A stretch of DNA of 64,000 nucleotides, taken from positions 665,557 through 729,556 of the forward strand of contig NW_006763297.1 in NCBI RefSeq assembly GCF_000218685.1. The letters are read 5' to 3'. The stretch comes from Serpula lacrymans var. lacrymans S7.9 (lineage: Eukaryota > Basidiomycota > Agaricomycetes > Boletales > Serpulaceae). Shown here in pieces: positions 11,713-23,551 of this stretch; within the stretch, counting starts at the first letter, position 1; the number at the start of each line of letters is the position of its first letter. A program made the translations under genes and the position numbers. The notes below the pieces were generated by a model, which was not told the origin of the DNA, did no database searches, and was given only the letters and a program-made list of their open reading frames with translations.

Positions 11713-12459
11713 CTATATACGAACAGTCGTAGCTTCTTTTTTGGATAGGGCATGTACATCTTGCTCTAGTTGTGTCTGGTCACTATAGGTAACCATTGGA
11801 GTTGCTTAGAGAAACTTACGGATACCCCATACATGTGAGCGTAGGTCAAGGAATTCTGGATCACACGGTATGGTGTTAGGCTGTCATACACGGTTTGCGA
11901 AAATGTAACGCACCAACGTGGAGGCCATCATAGAGTTTCTTCAGTTCTGCACGAACCCTTGAAAGATCCTCGTTACCGGCCGAGGATTGAGAAAGAGCTT
12001 TGAGGTCTTTCTCCACAGCCTCTATTCTCCTTACATGGGCAGATACCTGTGTGATGCGAGGAAAAAGGTGAAAAACAGACATATCAATATTTTCCCTTTT
12101 CACCTTTTCAGTACTGGCTTGCAACTCTTCGACGCTAGCTTGCAGTGCTGCTGAGGCTTGCTTGTATTCGTCCAGGAGATGATAGGCAGCAAAGGCAGAC
12201 GCCAGTGAAAACCCAAACAAAAAACCAATGACTCTAGGCATGTACTTTAGTAACATACTAATTTTTAGACATGACTGCCGCTGCACATTGCTCACCCGCC
12301 ACGGAAACCACCAATAGGTTTCTTCTGAGCCTGTACGGATCCTAGGTTTGGCGTTGAAGTAGCATCGTTGCGGAGTACGCTAGACGTAGACAGCAAACGG
12401 GGACTTGTCGTTTGGACCAGTTTCCGGGATACCGACAAAGCACGTAAAGAGGAAGCCAT
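11713..12459 (-). CDS. Mitochondrial single-pass coiled-coil protein
   Basis: The ATG at 12459 opens an Arg/Ser-rich presequence (SRKLVQTTSPRLLSTSS) typical of mitochondrial import. After KPIGGFRGG and a 38-50 nt intron comes one membrane segment (VIGFLFGFSLASAFAAYHLL). It is followed by a heptad-like helix (YKQASAALQASVEELQASTE, VSAHVRRIEAVEKDLKAL), then LSRVRAELKKLYDGLHVEF, LDLRSH and a last exon LEQDVHALSKKEATTVRI with stop at 11713-11715. The final intron junction has more than one possible donor. The layout matches a conserved but uncharacterised fungal mitochondrial protein with one inner-membrane helix and a coiled coil. Function is not known to me. It shares a 190-bp divergent promoter with POP1. 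Confidence 0.7.
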
Positions 12460-12649
12460 TGAATTTGCCTTGGGCGAGGGTTGGTACCTTGACAGCCTGA
12501 TGTACGTTTCGGATGATGAGGAGAGGTTCGGCTCTATCCGGATCCCACCTCGCGCCTGTGGCTGAGCATTTCGTTCCACTCTAGTAACTTCAAGTTGCCG
12601 TGGCTTACTTGCTTATACTTCCAATTTCCGGACATCATAGTGTTGAACC

Positions 12650-15600
12650 ATGGCTTCAAAGCGGAAGAACGACCAATCTGATGAGAACACATCCCGCAAT
12701 AGAAAAAAGTTAAGGGTAGCAGATGCTCGGACTATCGCAGTACAATCTGCTGAATCTGCAGCTGGAGGGACAAATGCTGCCGCAGGGCCTTCGTCAAGAG
12801 CAGCATCTCAGTTTGATAGTGAGCTCGACTCCATTGCTACAATTCGGAAATTTTCTATCTCAAAGCAACCTTACAGGCATGAAAGGATTGCCTACTGTAC
12901 TGGACGTGGAGAAGTTCACCGAGGTTGGTTCGCTTTCCTTATCGTGCTGTTCCCTATGCCAAATATATGCCAGGCTCGTGCTTTCGAAATAGATGCAATG
13001 CAAACTGCTATGAAGAATGCAAGGTTTGTGTTTCACATTCCAAAGTTGTATTTACTCGCTGAACTATTACAGCGCAAGTTCCACACATCGTGCATGGCAG
13101 ATGCTACCCAGGCACTTGCGGCGAAGAGCAGCAAGCCATGATGTTCGTCGTGTTCCTTTACGTCTGCGAGAGAAGGCACGCGCAGAGGTGCGGTTATATT
13201 CTGGGAAATGATCACCTGGCTTACATTCACAAAGATGGATCCAGTCCGACGGAAGGCCCTTGGCCGCTCCATCCCGAAACGCGGAAAGGGGAAGCAGATT
13301 AGTCGAACCGAAGCGTTCTTGAAGCGCCAACGTGAATAGACTGTGCCCATAGACTCCTCCTCTCGCTGACCACTATTCACTAGGCGATAAAACATGGCTC
13401 GAGACTCATATTTGGCATGCTAAGCGGATGAAAATGGAGAATCTCTGGGGTTACAGGCTTGTATGTTTTCGTATATCTCACAAATTATATCAAATGAACT
13501 CCTGTTGTCCAGGCAGTACAGCCAACTGAAAAGTCATTTCGTCCATCCCATCGTGCTGCAGTACACGGCTCCATCCTTCATGACGCGTCCTATTACTCAC
13601 TTATCGAGATAAAAGGCTCAGAAGTGATTATCAAATCTTTGCTGGAAATGTGCTGCGATCCTCAGGGGCCCGGTATCAAGCGGTATGTGGCTCATACTCG
13701 TGTTATAGACACTGATATATCAGAAAACCTGTTGTTATTTTCAGGTGTATGACAGGGGCACGCGTCTTAGATTCCCACATATACAAACCCGGACGATATC
13801 CTTTTGACTTGATTGCGCCGGTCACTGTCTTGTGGATGCCAGTGGCTGCAGGAGATCCTATTAAACCACCTAAGAAAACTGTGCTCCGGTCGTCGTCAAA
13901 TTCGAAGAAATCTAAGCGTCAAGATAAAGGTGAACAAGGAGGACCCAGTACTGCACAGACTCCCCCATCAGCTGGAGACCGAGTAGTATGGGTCCGCTGC
14001 CATCCTGCCGTCCACGATACGATTTTTACAGCCTTGCAAACATCTGCTTCTTTGTCTCTCCAATCTGCCAAACAGCAAGACCAGAGCAAACATTATGAGA
14101 TAGAAATCGCAGACTTGCGAGGGCAAGTTAATGTCTTCGAGATAATGGGCCCGAAATCTAGCCAGGTTATCAAGGGAGCTTTATCACCAGCCAATGATGA
14201 TAAAAGAGAAGAATTCAAGAAGGTAAATATCGCGAAATTTCTTGACGTGAATTACCTAGTAACGATCAATTTTAGTTTTGGTCGTCATTAACAGACCTAC
14301 AAACAACGGCATCATTACCGCGTGGTATGGTCGTTGGCTTCAAGGTACTTGATCCACGGCTCAAGTAAGTACACACCATCTATTATCATGCCTTTTTGTG
14401 TATTTAGTCACCAAAATTTAAGATTTCCCCCAAAGAATGCAAGGCCCCAATCCAATGAATCAGGCCTACCCACGTCTTCACCGGACTTTTCATTTCCTAC
14501 ATCGATTCTTGCACAAAGCCAAATATGGGATGAAGAGAAGCGGAACGGCCTCAAAAAGCCAAGGTACAAGAAGAAAGACTTGGATGAACGGCGGTCTAAG
14601 GTATGTAACAGTTATTTTTACCACGAGGTTATTGTTCAGCCTACTTTTCCAGAACCTCGTTCCTGGGCAAGGCCTTAACCCTTTACGTCAAGATGATCGC
14701 ATTCCCGTTCTCCTTATTCAGCGTTCTATTGAAAATACTGCCTCATCCAATTCGGCACTCCATGGTTGGACACTTATTCTACCAGCAGGCTGGGCAATGC
14801 CTTTTCTTTCTTCTTTGATATTTACAGGTACACGAGTGGCAGGTCAGCGCGAGCGTAAGACCCAAGCATTCGAAGCAGGCACTGCATATTTTCCTCGCGA
14901 TTATCCCTTCACAGATTTCTATGAGCAATTTGCAGAAGAACGAGCCGACGAGGAGAAGGGGAGTTGGGAAAGGAAACCACCCGCAAAAAGGCCAAATTTT
15001 GAAAAGTTGCAAACTAAGAGCCCTTGGAAACCTGACTGGGATGTAGTCCTGGGCATTGCCAACTCATCAAGGTCTACCTCTGATATGGTCCCCACGCAGA
15101 GGGAGAATAATGCGCCTGCTGGAGATGCTGACAGACATGTTATTCCATGGCTCTTGCGTGGCGCAGACGTACCTGCTATGCTGGACAACGCGTTCAAAAT
15201 ATTTAATCACACCGCAGCGGTGCTGGCAGAAATAAATAGGCTTAGGGCGAAGAGATTTTTAGATGCGTTGGGTCCCAGCACACGCGCTGAAGATCTCTGG
15301 AAAGGAGCTTTGGTATCGGTGAAACTTAACATGCGTCGCAAGGGAGCACCCAGCGATCTCGCCATCATATACCGCATCGAGGACGCCGAAGCAAAGCAAC
15401 TAATGGATGTCACGACAAAGAAGACCAGAATGATTGAGCATGACCCTTCGACTGAAATTGAGGTACGATTATTGCATGACAATTCTAGTCAGGGATTGAT
15501 TCCATATCTTTCGTTGGTAGATATCACAAGCTACACCATCGCCAGCCTCGGTCATTGGATATGTTACATCTGGCAATTTTTCTCTTTCTCGAGGACACAG

Positions 15601-15808
15601 TTTCGCCATCGGTGCTGTGCCAGTAGCGCAATTTTTCAACTTGCAACAACAAGCACAGAGGTGAGCTAGTTGGCATTCTTTTTCTGTTGAGCTCATCCCT
15701 AGCGTGTGTTACTAAAGGCTAGGTATGCATCAATCGACCCTCGTAAAAGTTCGTAACCGTGAAGGCACCGTATGCTGTGTAGGCAACCTAGACCTGTTGG
15801 AAGGCTAA
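12650..15808 (+). CDS. POP1: RNase P/MRP protein subunit POP1
   Basis: About ten exons give one continuous POP1 protein. The N-terminus is basic. It is followed by VEKFTEARAFEIDAMQTAM, the Pop1 signature LPRHLRRRAASHDVRR, and WLETHIWHAKRMKMENLWG with YRLAVQPTEKSFRPSHRAA and HGSILHDASYYSLIE. The POPLD domain follows (LHGWTLILPAGWAMPFLSSL, TGTRVAGQRERKTQAFEAG, FPRDYPFTDFY), and the C-terminal domain ends GYVTSGNFSLSRGHSFAIG. A final intron (about 15663-15717) leads to STLVKVRNREGTVCCVGNL and stop 15808. An intron near 12810 must be removed to reach the KFTEARAF frame. POP1 is the large scaffold protein of nuclear RNase P and MRP, which mature tRNA 5' ends and pre-rRNA. Length is roughly 850 residues, as expected. 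No breaks are seen. Confidence 0.95.
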
Positions 15809-16038
15809 TTCACGAATATAGAGCTGAGATATATACGCTACAACTTCTATGAACTGTGAGAAAGCAGCGTGGAGGTAAATACGATACGAGGAAGATGACA
15901 GAACAATGATAAGATAAGCTACACAGTGCAGTCAAATATGTGTATTGGCAACAAGCTGAGGTGCCCGTCCAGTACTTATGCGAGTGAGGTTGCAAAAGTT
16001 CAGATGAGAAAACAAGAGACAGATGAACTCATGTGTTA

Positions 16039-17469
16039 TCAAGCAATTTTCCATTTCGCAACAGCTGCTTGTACCAATCGACCCATCTCTTCTTTCGCTT
16101 GCTTTTTTGCACTGTCGGTGATACCCTCCAGTGCATCCAGAGCCCCGGGTGATGTTTGCAGAGGATCGAACTCCAGCATATGTCCATCCTTGGTCGGGAT
16201 CGCCACGAGGGCAGTTAACTGACTCTGTGAAGAAGAAGATCCAAGTGGTATGGGCATTCGCTTGGGCGTGGCCTCGACCTGAGGCTGGGACTGGTGTTGT
16301 GCTTGCGAATTGCTTTCCGATGGCTGCGTAGATGAGATGAAATTTCGCGAATTAGTCCGGGAATGTAGCCCATTTTGAACATTTGCTGTCGACGAGGACG
16401 AGGAGAATGCCACCGATGGATCCCGTCGGATGACAATGCTATTGGTTTTCCGTAGTGGCTTCGGACTTCCTCTGTCTGGTTTCTTTCCCTTTCTGTCAAC
16501 TTTTGCATTATCACTTTCCATGTTGTCCTCTGCGGTACCTGCAAACCAACCGAGACCAAGCTGGTATGGGTTTGCAAGCGGTGACCCATTCAAACTCAAC
16601 ATACTCTCGTCCCGCCTTGGTACACGAACGGAAGGGAACACAGGACCTTTGGGTAATACAGGGTTAAATGTAGAGCTGGAAGGTGGACGAACATTTCGTG
16701 GTTGAGATGCTTTAGAGGGTGAAGGTAAGCGAGCAGGTAATCGAGATAATAGGCTGGAAGGTTTGGTCGCAAATTTATTCGGACTAGGAGAGGGTGGAAC
16801 GGGAGGTATCCGGCCAAAAGTACGGCTCTGTGAAAACGTTGAGCGATATGGTCAAACACCTGGATGCAAAGAGACTTTACCGTCCCCGGCGTTTTGTTGG
16901 CGGATAGTAGACGCGCACGCTGAGCAGTACCTGGGCCCATTGACGAGCCTGGTTTCTTCTTTGGAGTTGCGACCGTCATCCGTGCTATAAGGTATGAGAA
17001 TCTGAACTACGTGCGTCATGGTTCCACACTTACCGTTTTTCAAAGCACGTTCTGCCTCGTGAGCAGCTCCGTTCGCTGAACTTTCTGCTTCCTCCTGCGA
17101 TGCAACCCATTTCCTTTTCCTCGTAGTTTGATCAATCTCAATTGCTTCAGAGCCCATTTTCTCCTTCTGCAGACCGCGAAGACACTCTTGGACATCGCCA
17201 TTGTATTTGTCTGTAAACACTCCCATTGTGATTCCTCGTACAAGTTTTGGGACACGTAATATCTGTCCTTCCTGATGTATTCGAAATTGCTCTAGAGTAT
17301 CCTCTAGCCATGATTCGAATTGGCGGAGCTTGTGTTCCACTAACATACATCGAGGTTAGTGTAGTCAAATGCAAGTCAGACAAAAACCTGTACCTTCAAT
17401 GTCTAGATTTGCAATGAGCTGACTCTTCTCTTCCTCGCTATACTTCCTTGTGGTCTGAGGTAGCTCCAT
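16039..17469 (-). CDS. Borealin-like chromosomal passenger protein
   Basis: Starts at ATG 17469 with YSEEEKSQLIANLDIEVEHK, the fungal Nbl1/borealin N-terminal signature. An intron splits the Val codon. A helical stretch follows (LRQFESWLEDTLEQFRIH) and then VPKLVRGITMGVF, matching the borealin 'P-K-x-x-R' element. A Lys/Arg-rich, Ser/Pro-rich disordered middle follows (TPKKKPGSS, PPVPPSPSPNKF). The conserved C-terminus reads LEFDPLQTSPGALDALEGI, then KEEMGRLVQAAVAKWKIA. Borealin helps INCENP and survivin place Aurora kinase on centromeres. The coiled N-terminus would join the passenger-complex helix bundle, and the disordered middle is a likely phosphorylation region (inferred). The gene converges with POP1 (230 bp between stops) and diverges from ERG26. 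Confidence 0.82.
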
Positions 17470-17730
17470 GTTGCAAATATTGAGTACGACAGCGACAATG
17501 AATATCTTTCTGTGTCAGACCAAAAACTTGCAGGCTGTACAATGGTTTGTGATGGTCCTTTGGACAGCGCGACTGTAAGAAAGCGAAGGAGGTCACGTGG
17601 AATCGCGTTTCTGGTCCATGGACCGCGCCAGACAGCATGGACCAATGTGGCAGAAGAAAATGTCGTTCCACTTAATCCAGTCCCGGTTAACCTGGGAAGC
17701 ACGCAACCCTCGTATTCAAAAACCACCACC

Positions 17731-19225
17731 ATGTCTGGACAGCAAAAGGACGTTTATCTCGTTATTGGAGGAAGTGGTTTTGTCGGCAGGAACATTGTGG
17801 AACAACTCCTCGCCCGCGGTGACATTGTTTCGGTGTTTGACATCGTGCAGCGGCATCATGATGTTCCGTTTTACTCGGGGGACATCACGGAGGAGAGTCA
17901 GCTCATTGAAGCCATACAAAAAGTACGTTACATATTTTATTCTTTTTTTCTCCCTAACAACTTTCTAAAATCTGCCTTGCAGTCTGGGACGACTTGTATA
18001 ATACATACCGCTTCTCCTCAACACGGTGCCAAAGACAGCTCCATCTATTACAAAGTAAACGTCGACGGTACAAAAGCTGTCATTGCTGCTGCTGTCGCTA
18101 CAGGGGCTCGGAAACTTGTATACACTAGCTCTGCTGGCGTTGTCTTCGATGGAGGAGACTGTATCAATATTGACGAGCGTGTACCTTATCCAGAACAACC
18201 GTTCGACGAGTATAACGATTCCAAGGCGAAAGGGGAAGCTTTAATCCTAGCTGCGAATGGGAAAGGTGGTTTGCTTACAGTTGCACTCCGTCCAGCTGGC
18301 ATTTTTGGGTGGGTATTTCAACCTTTTTATTACGCACCTCCTAACGACCTTCACAATAGTCCTGGAGATCGTCAAGTCATGCAAGGTCTCTACCAGGCGT
18401 ACCAACGTGGCCAGACGCACTTCCAAGTTGGAGACAACAACAATCTCTTCGACTACACTTACGTCGGCAACGTCGCACTTGCTCATCTCGTTGCCGCGGA
18501 TAAACTTGTTCCATCGCAGTCTGCCGACTCAGATAAAACGGACTGGAATTCCGATACGGCTACTCTATCAGGAAAAGAGGATTCTCTCCTCGCTACTGCT
18601 CTCCCAGCTGTCACCGCTACAACGGGCTATCGACGCGTGCCTACCTGTGAGGCTCGTCCTCTCGGACCCTACGTTGCCCCTCCTCCCAACGCTGATCAGA
18701 TCCTAGCCGCATATAATGCTCCACCGCCTACCACGACGAACCGTCCAGTTGTCCGACACCGTTTTGACCAATTTTCAGAAAACGCACTTGCTCTTGCCCC
18801 ATCGTCACCGCTACAGGTCGCCGGACAAGCATTCTTCATCACTAATGGTGAACCTGTCTACTTCTGGGACTTCATGCGTCTTATTTGGCTCCAACTCGAC
18901 CCACCCGGCTCTAAGCGCGCTGATCATAGAATATATGTTATTCCTCGTGCGTTTGGGATGGTTCTTGGGTATCTAGCAGAAACTTGGGCCTCGGTAATTG
19001 GGAAAGAAGCTGGGTTTACTAGATACCGGGTCGGCTATAGTTGTGCAACGCGATACCACAACATTGAGAAGGCAAGGAGAGTACTCGGATATGAACCCCA
19101 GGTCGGTTTGGAAGAGGGCGTGAGGAGAATGGTCGAGGTGCGTATCACATTTCAACATTGCTAAAGTCGTGACCTAACACACCACATTTTTCTAGTCATT
19201 CAAAGCAGAAAATCGCCTATCATGA
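17731..19225 (+). CDS. ERG26: Sterol-4-alpha-carboxylate 3-dehydrogenase (ERG26)
   Basis: Four exons (17731-17922, 17983-18308, 18360-19137, 19196-19225) give 441 residues. The N-terminal Rossmann motif is VIGGSGFVGRNIVEQLL, with an aspartate-ended strand VFDI fitting NAD use. Then come IHTASPQHGAKD, VNVDGTKAVIAAA, KLVYTSSAGVVF and the catalytic YNDSK (YxxxK). ALRPAGIFGPGDRQ and VGDNNNLFDYTYVGNVALAH complete the 3-beta-HSD pattern, and GQAFFITNGEPVYFWDF follows. The enzyme removes the C4 carboxyl in ergosterol synthesis at the ER. It is about 90 residues longer than yeast Erg26 (349 residues, from memory); the extra lies between ADKLV and PLQVAGQAF and is Pro/Ala/Thr-rich. The start at 17731 follows ACCACC. 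An upstream in-frame ATG (17512) lies inside the shared promoter with the borealin gene. Confidence 0.92.
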
Positions 19226-19401
19226 AGGCACATATTTTTTTGTTATAGTACCATTATCTGCATTTAATTGCCTATATACCTTTTTCAAATGAACTCCCTA
19301 CGCAAACCGCACGAGAACAATCGCCCAATATCAAATCTGAGAGCAAGAAGAGCAATGAGACTAGTCAAACTGAAAATACTACTATAAATACAATAAGTAT
19401 A

Positions 19402-21808
19402 TCATGGCGAAACGCCGTCCATATTGAAGAAATCAAGTGGGAGAACAGGAACAGGAATAGGAGTGGTCTTGCGCTTAGGGTGATAGAGTGGTTGACAGAC
19501 TCGCTTTATCCACCGATTCCTAGAAAAAAGAAGTCATTAGCTGCGAATCTGGGATAATCATTCGTGATCCTCACAGGAGGGAGCATAGAATCCTACGTAA
19601 CAAAACTAGGTTCAAATTCGAAGTTCAAATATATAGAGTAGTTGACTTACCGAGTTTCTATCTTCATCGTAGCCTCGTTTGTTGCTTTCTATCTCAGCAC
19701 GATTTGTTCCAACATCGTACGACTGTGTGGTGTCGAAGTTCAGAGAACCCTGAGTCTAGAAGATAGCGGTCCATAAGTTCCAAAGACTTTAGCTGCTTCT
19801 AATGGGAGAAAAACGGCGTACAACTTTGGTACTGAACACGTTGAATCGGACGCCACTTGGTACAGCAGCAGCACCATGAGAATTTTCGCTATGCATCGCG
19901 TCAACTATAGTGTCCTCTTCGTTGACGCCATGACCGTCATTCACTTCTCTGAAATTGAGCCTGCAGGTAGCCAATAATCAGAGATGAGATCTATCTTGTG
20001 CACCAAGACACGGTAGGGTAGACATACATTCCTAAAAGTGTGTTGATGTAGACTGAAGAATCGACGTGAAAGGATATCCAACCAATATTTTCTAGAAGCT
20101 GCTTACGTTTACTGACGACCAGATGGAAAGGAATCCAAGTTTGTTTAGAAGGCATTACAACGAACTGCATCAACAATAAGAAGAGAGAGATTTGACAGCA
20201 ATCGGAGATATCCACGCACCACACAAAAATATGCCAGTTGGATAACCCTTGGGTGGACGAGTAAATTTAGTGATACACATCACCACGGAGGAGTAAAACG
20301 AAAGACTCACATGAAGCCAAACCCACGATTGACGAAATAGGTCGTTACTGTATCTACCCATCCTTCAGGTCTATTTTCCATAGTCAGTAGACGAGTACCA
20401 ACGGAAACACGATGCCTCTCACAGGGCCATATCTGGAAACCGCCGTGGTCTCAAATAATAGGTCATCATGCTCACGATGAGAATGTCTGCAAGGGCCGAA
20501 AAGGCCTGACTAATAGCTGCAACGATCTAATAGAATGGGTGACTTCAGTGCTGGGAATGATAATGGTTTTACATTACCGACCTCCATATGGAAAGTTGCA
20601 AGATCAACTAGACGCTTATTCTGAAAACTGAGGGGTTCCCTTAGTAGGAGAAATATCTACATGAAAAAAGGAAACATACATTTGAACCGTCATGGCTTAG
20701 ATATTGGACCCATGTCAACCTGAGTATCCTTGCATAAAAAGCCGACTTACTGATACCGAACGCTGAGGGAGTTATTCGTATCAGGCACTAATGCATCTGC
20801 CCTGAAGTCGCAAAGATACGTACCAAAGCCCACAAAAGAAGCGAAAGCCTACAGATATTTAATAGAGGTCCACAAAAATAGCGAAGTGAGCTCACAATTA
20901 TTGGGGCGGGTATCCACGATCGAGAAGTCACTGTAAGAAGTAAATGAGTTGTATACTTAACATGAAAGGATATGGCATACCCGTCCAAACACGGACAACA
21001 TAGTAGCTAGATAGAGTCAGCTAATGTCATGCCGCAACTGAAACCTTGGCTCACAGTTGTACAATGAATGAAGCAAGGATCTACCGTGGAAACAAGGATT
21101 ATAGGGGCTAATGTAAAAGTACAAAAAAAAACTTACAGCTAAGCCATTCTCGACCTGAAGCAGGTTTGATCAAAGGAACCAAGTAGCGTAGATCATTTGT
21201 AGAACTTACACAGAACGACCTGGTGGGAAAACGTGAGACAGACCTCAACGTGACATAGATGAAAGAAGCTTACGTTGTAGCAAACAAAAATTCTATGTCC
21301 ACAGTAAAGAGAGTGACCAGATAGTAGTATAATCTGATAAAACGGTAGTGAGGAAACGGTCCAAATGACGAAACACGATGCGTACGCTTGAGACACTAAG
21401 ATGGCTTGAGTCTCGGTACACGAGTATAATTAATTAGATACTCACTCAAAGCAGACGTCGTCGTGTCGATTGCACTACACATACTAAGCTTACAAATCGA
21501 AATATTATATCGCGTTATAAGCTCACCAAAGCAATCCGACCTGTGAATGCTTTAGTTTTAGTCTCTAACCTCGACATGTTATGCGCTCACTGTCGCTTTG
21601 ATCCACAGATCATCTTTTGGATAACGTGAAAAATATATGTAAGTCTCTTAACAAGGGTTTGAGCTGACGCAAATCAGAGAGAAAAGGGGAAAAGCTTACG
21701 AAAGAAGGTCAACCCATAGAGTACGGTCGCGACCACAAACCCGATAAAAAGCACACTCAAGTTATCCAGCTCAGCCTGTGTGGGCGTTGTGTTTTCCTGA
21801 GAGTTCAT
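19402..21808 (-). CDS. DUF6534-like multi-pass membrane protein
   Basis: Many short exons on the minus strand. Exon 1 (ATG 21808) encodes ELDNLSVLFIGFVVATVLYG, a first membrane helix. Next is TYIYFSRYPKDDLWIKATVG, the typical motif of this basidiomycete family (QTYxYYxxxPxD). Later exons include YYYLVTLFTVDIEFLFATT, SRSWIPAPII, FVVMPSKQTWIPFHLVVSK and VYINTLLGMLNFREV, the conserved last helix and 'LYVNSLLxxLNxR' element. The soluble C-tail contains LNFDTTQSYDVGTNRAE and ends PIPVPVLPLDFFNMDGVSP at the stop 19402-19404. Exon joins in the middle (about 20300-21450) are unresolved, so a defect cannot be excluded. Seven helices are expected. Family function is unknown, although the layout is receptor-like. 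Confidence 0.65.
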
Positions 21809-23551
21809 CGTGGTCTGGTGCAAGAACAGAAAAGGAAGAGTGGCATGAAGTAAAGCAAGAAGAAGTGCCAGTGGATCGTCGCCAGGTTATTATGCAATTC
21901 ACTCGAAGCGGGGCAACTCCGTCTTTTCGGGTCCAAAGTCCATACTGGATCCGACTCGGCAATTACCGATGGATAATCGCTGGCACTGAATTCACTCGTC
22001 AATGCTCGTTTTTGCACCGCTCCTGTCGTACATGTACGTTTACAGCGGTCTGGTCTCGACTTTAACCTGCTCATCGTAAGGAGTCGTACAGATTTTGATC
22101 ACATTTGTACACTATCTCCCTGCTCGTTTACTAATAGGCAGTATTATTAGTTGACAGGCCAGCACAGATTATTTCCCATAGTCTGGCTCACCTCATGTCT
22201 CACGAGTCTCACGAGGGTTGTCCTGATATGGCTGCTATCTGTTATCGGTATCGTAAACAACCAGACGCTCGAAGGACAGTCCGACTTGACTGTAATCCAG
22301 AAATACTGAAAAAACAGGTCAGACACTAGCCTGGGGGGCCACTCGCAAAAGACAAAACTTACAATGCCCTTCTCAGAGTCCAGCGGTGTAGGTCCACATT
22401 CGGATATTTTCCGACTGTGCTTCCGTCCCTGACATTTTCATATGATCCCTTACGAACCAAATAGTTATTTACCGATGCCGACTTTCATATCAACAAATTG
22501 GCCTAACTGCCAGTGGGGAGACTACCAAATAATATCACCGGTCGATTCTCCACATTATATTTCGCACACGAAAAAAAAAAAAAAAAAAAAAAAAAAGACA
22601 TCTATTCGTCAAGAAGGTATCAACTTGAAGCTGCATTTCTCTTCAAGTTCGAGTCCACTCAAAGTAACTTTCACAACATACGTCACGTTTTATTCAACAT
22701 TGAATGAGAAGCGGTGCTGGAAATTAGCAAAGTGCGATATTCATAAAATACGTACTGAAGCAGTGTCACTCCAACACCGAGGTAACCGGGCCTAGCATAC
22801 TTTACCTCGAAATATTCTTTTCGTTATACTGCTTCTGATTTAATTCATTTTGCCGAGGCACATGGAACATTTCGTTGTTGTTCCTAGCATTTCCACGATT
22901 TATCAAATAGTTTGGGATACAAATACCATAGATATCGTTATGAAGTTATGGATCGAATAAGAAAGCTTACCGCTGGGGTTATCGAGGCTTGCGGTTGCAG
23001 TAGCCTATTATAGAAGAGATGATATTATTGAGAGATAACCGCCAGGAACTACTCAGAGGGCGTCCCTTGCTACTCATAGGTAAGCTCGTGAAGCGGCAAA
23101 AGTGACCCTTGTCAGGTTTCAATTAGAAGGACTAGCTACTTGAAGGCATGTCACAAATAACTCGCCATAATCATAAGACACATGTATATCTGGACTCCCT
23201 ACTAGTCGAATGGTTTTTTCACGCACCGCTGAGATCCAGAAAGTCCGAGTGTCAATAATTGAGTAAGTGCCACAGTCATGATGAGTTTAGATTCATCGAG
23301 CGCACATCCCCAGTGCCCAAGGCGGTGACCGACGACCAGCTGGCTATGACCAACCCAGAACCACAAGATGGGGGACGAGAGCAACTTTCAAATCGTTCCT
23401 AGACGCCAGGGCAACCGGAGTGTTCGCTGGGTTTGAAATTATGGCGATAGTGGTCGCCACGCTCACCGGGGCTTACCGCGATGGACTGTACTTTCCATTT
23501 GACACGACCCAAATTTGCATCTCTCTCTTTGCTTTTGAATGTCATGTCAAT
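21809..23551. other. Intergenic, with 26-bp poly-A tract
   Basis: Holds upstream sequence of the DUF6534-like gene. An uninterrupted run of 26 A lies at 22571-22596. Small open frames (21805-22074 minus, 22442-22795 plus) have no recognisable motif. I see no supported gene. Confidence 0.4.
22571..22596. repeat. Poly-A mononucleotide tract
   Basis: 26 consecutive A residues on the plus strand in an intergenic region. No retroposed gene sequence was recognised immediately upstream, so it is probably a simple microsatellite. Confidence 0.9.

Noticed and set aside
12723..12992. Plus-strand open frame of 89 codons overlapping the POP1 start
   Set aside because: Its second half is the true POP1 second exon in another frame; splicing out 12810-12880 explains it without a separate gene.
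17512..17730. N-terminal extension of ERG26 from the upstream in-frame ATG
   Set aside because: It lies in the divergent promoter, has no conserved residues, and the usual protein start is directly before the Rossmann motif at 17731.
22571..22596. Poly-A tail of a retroposed gene
   Set aside because: No coding or repeat sequence recognised upstream; a simple mononucleotide run is sufficient.
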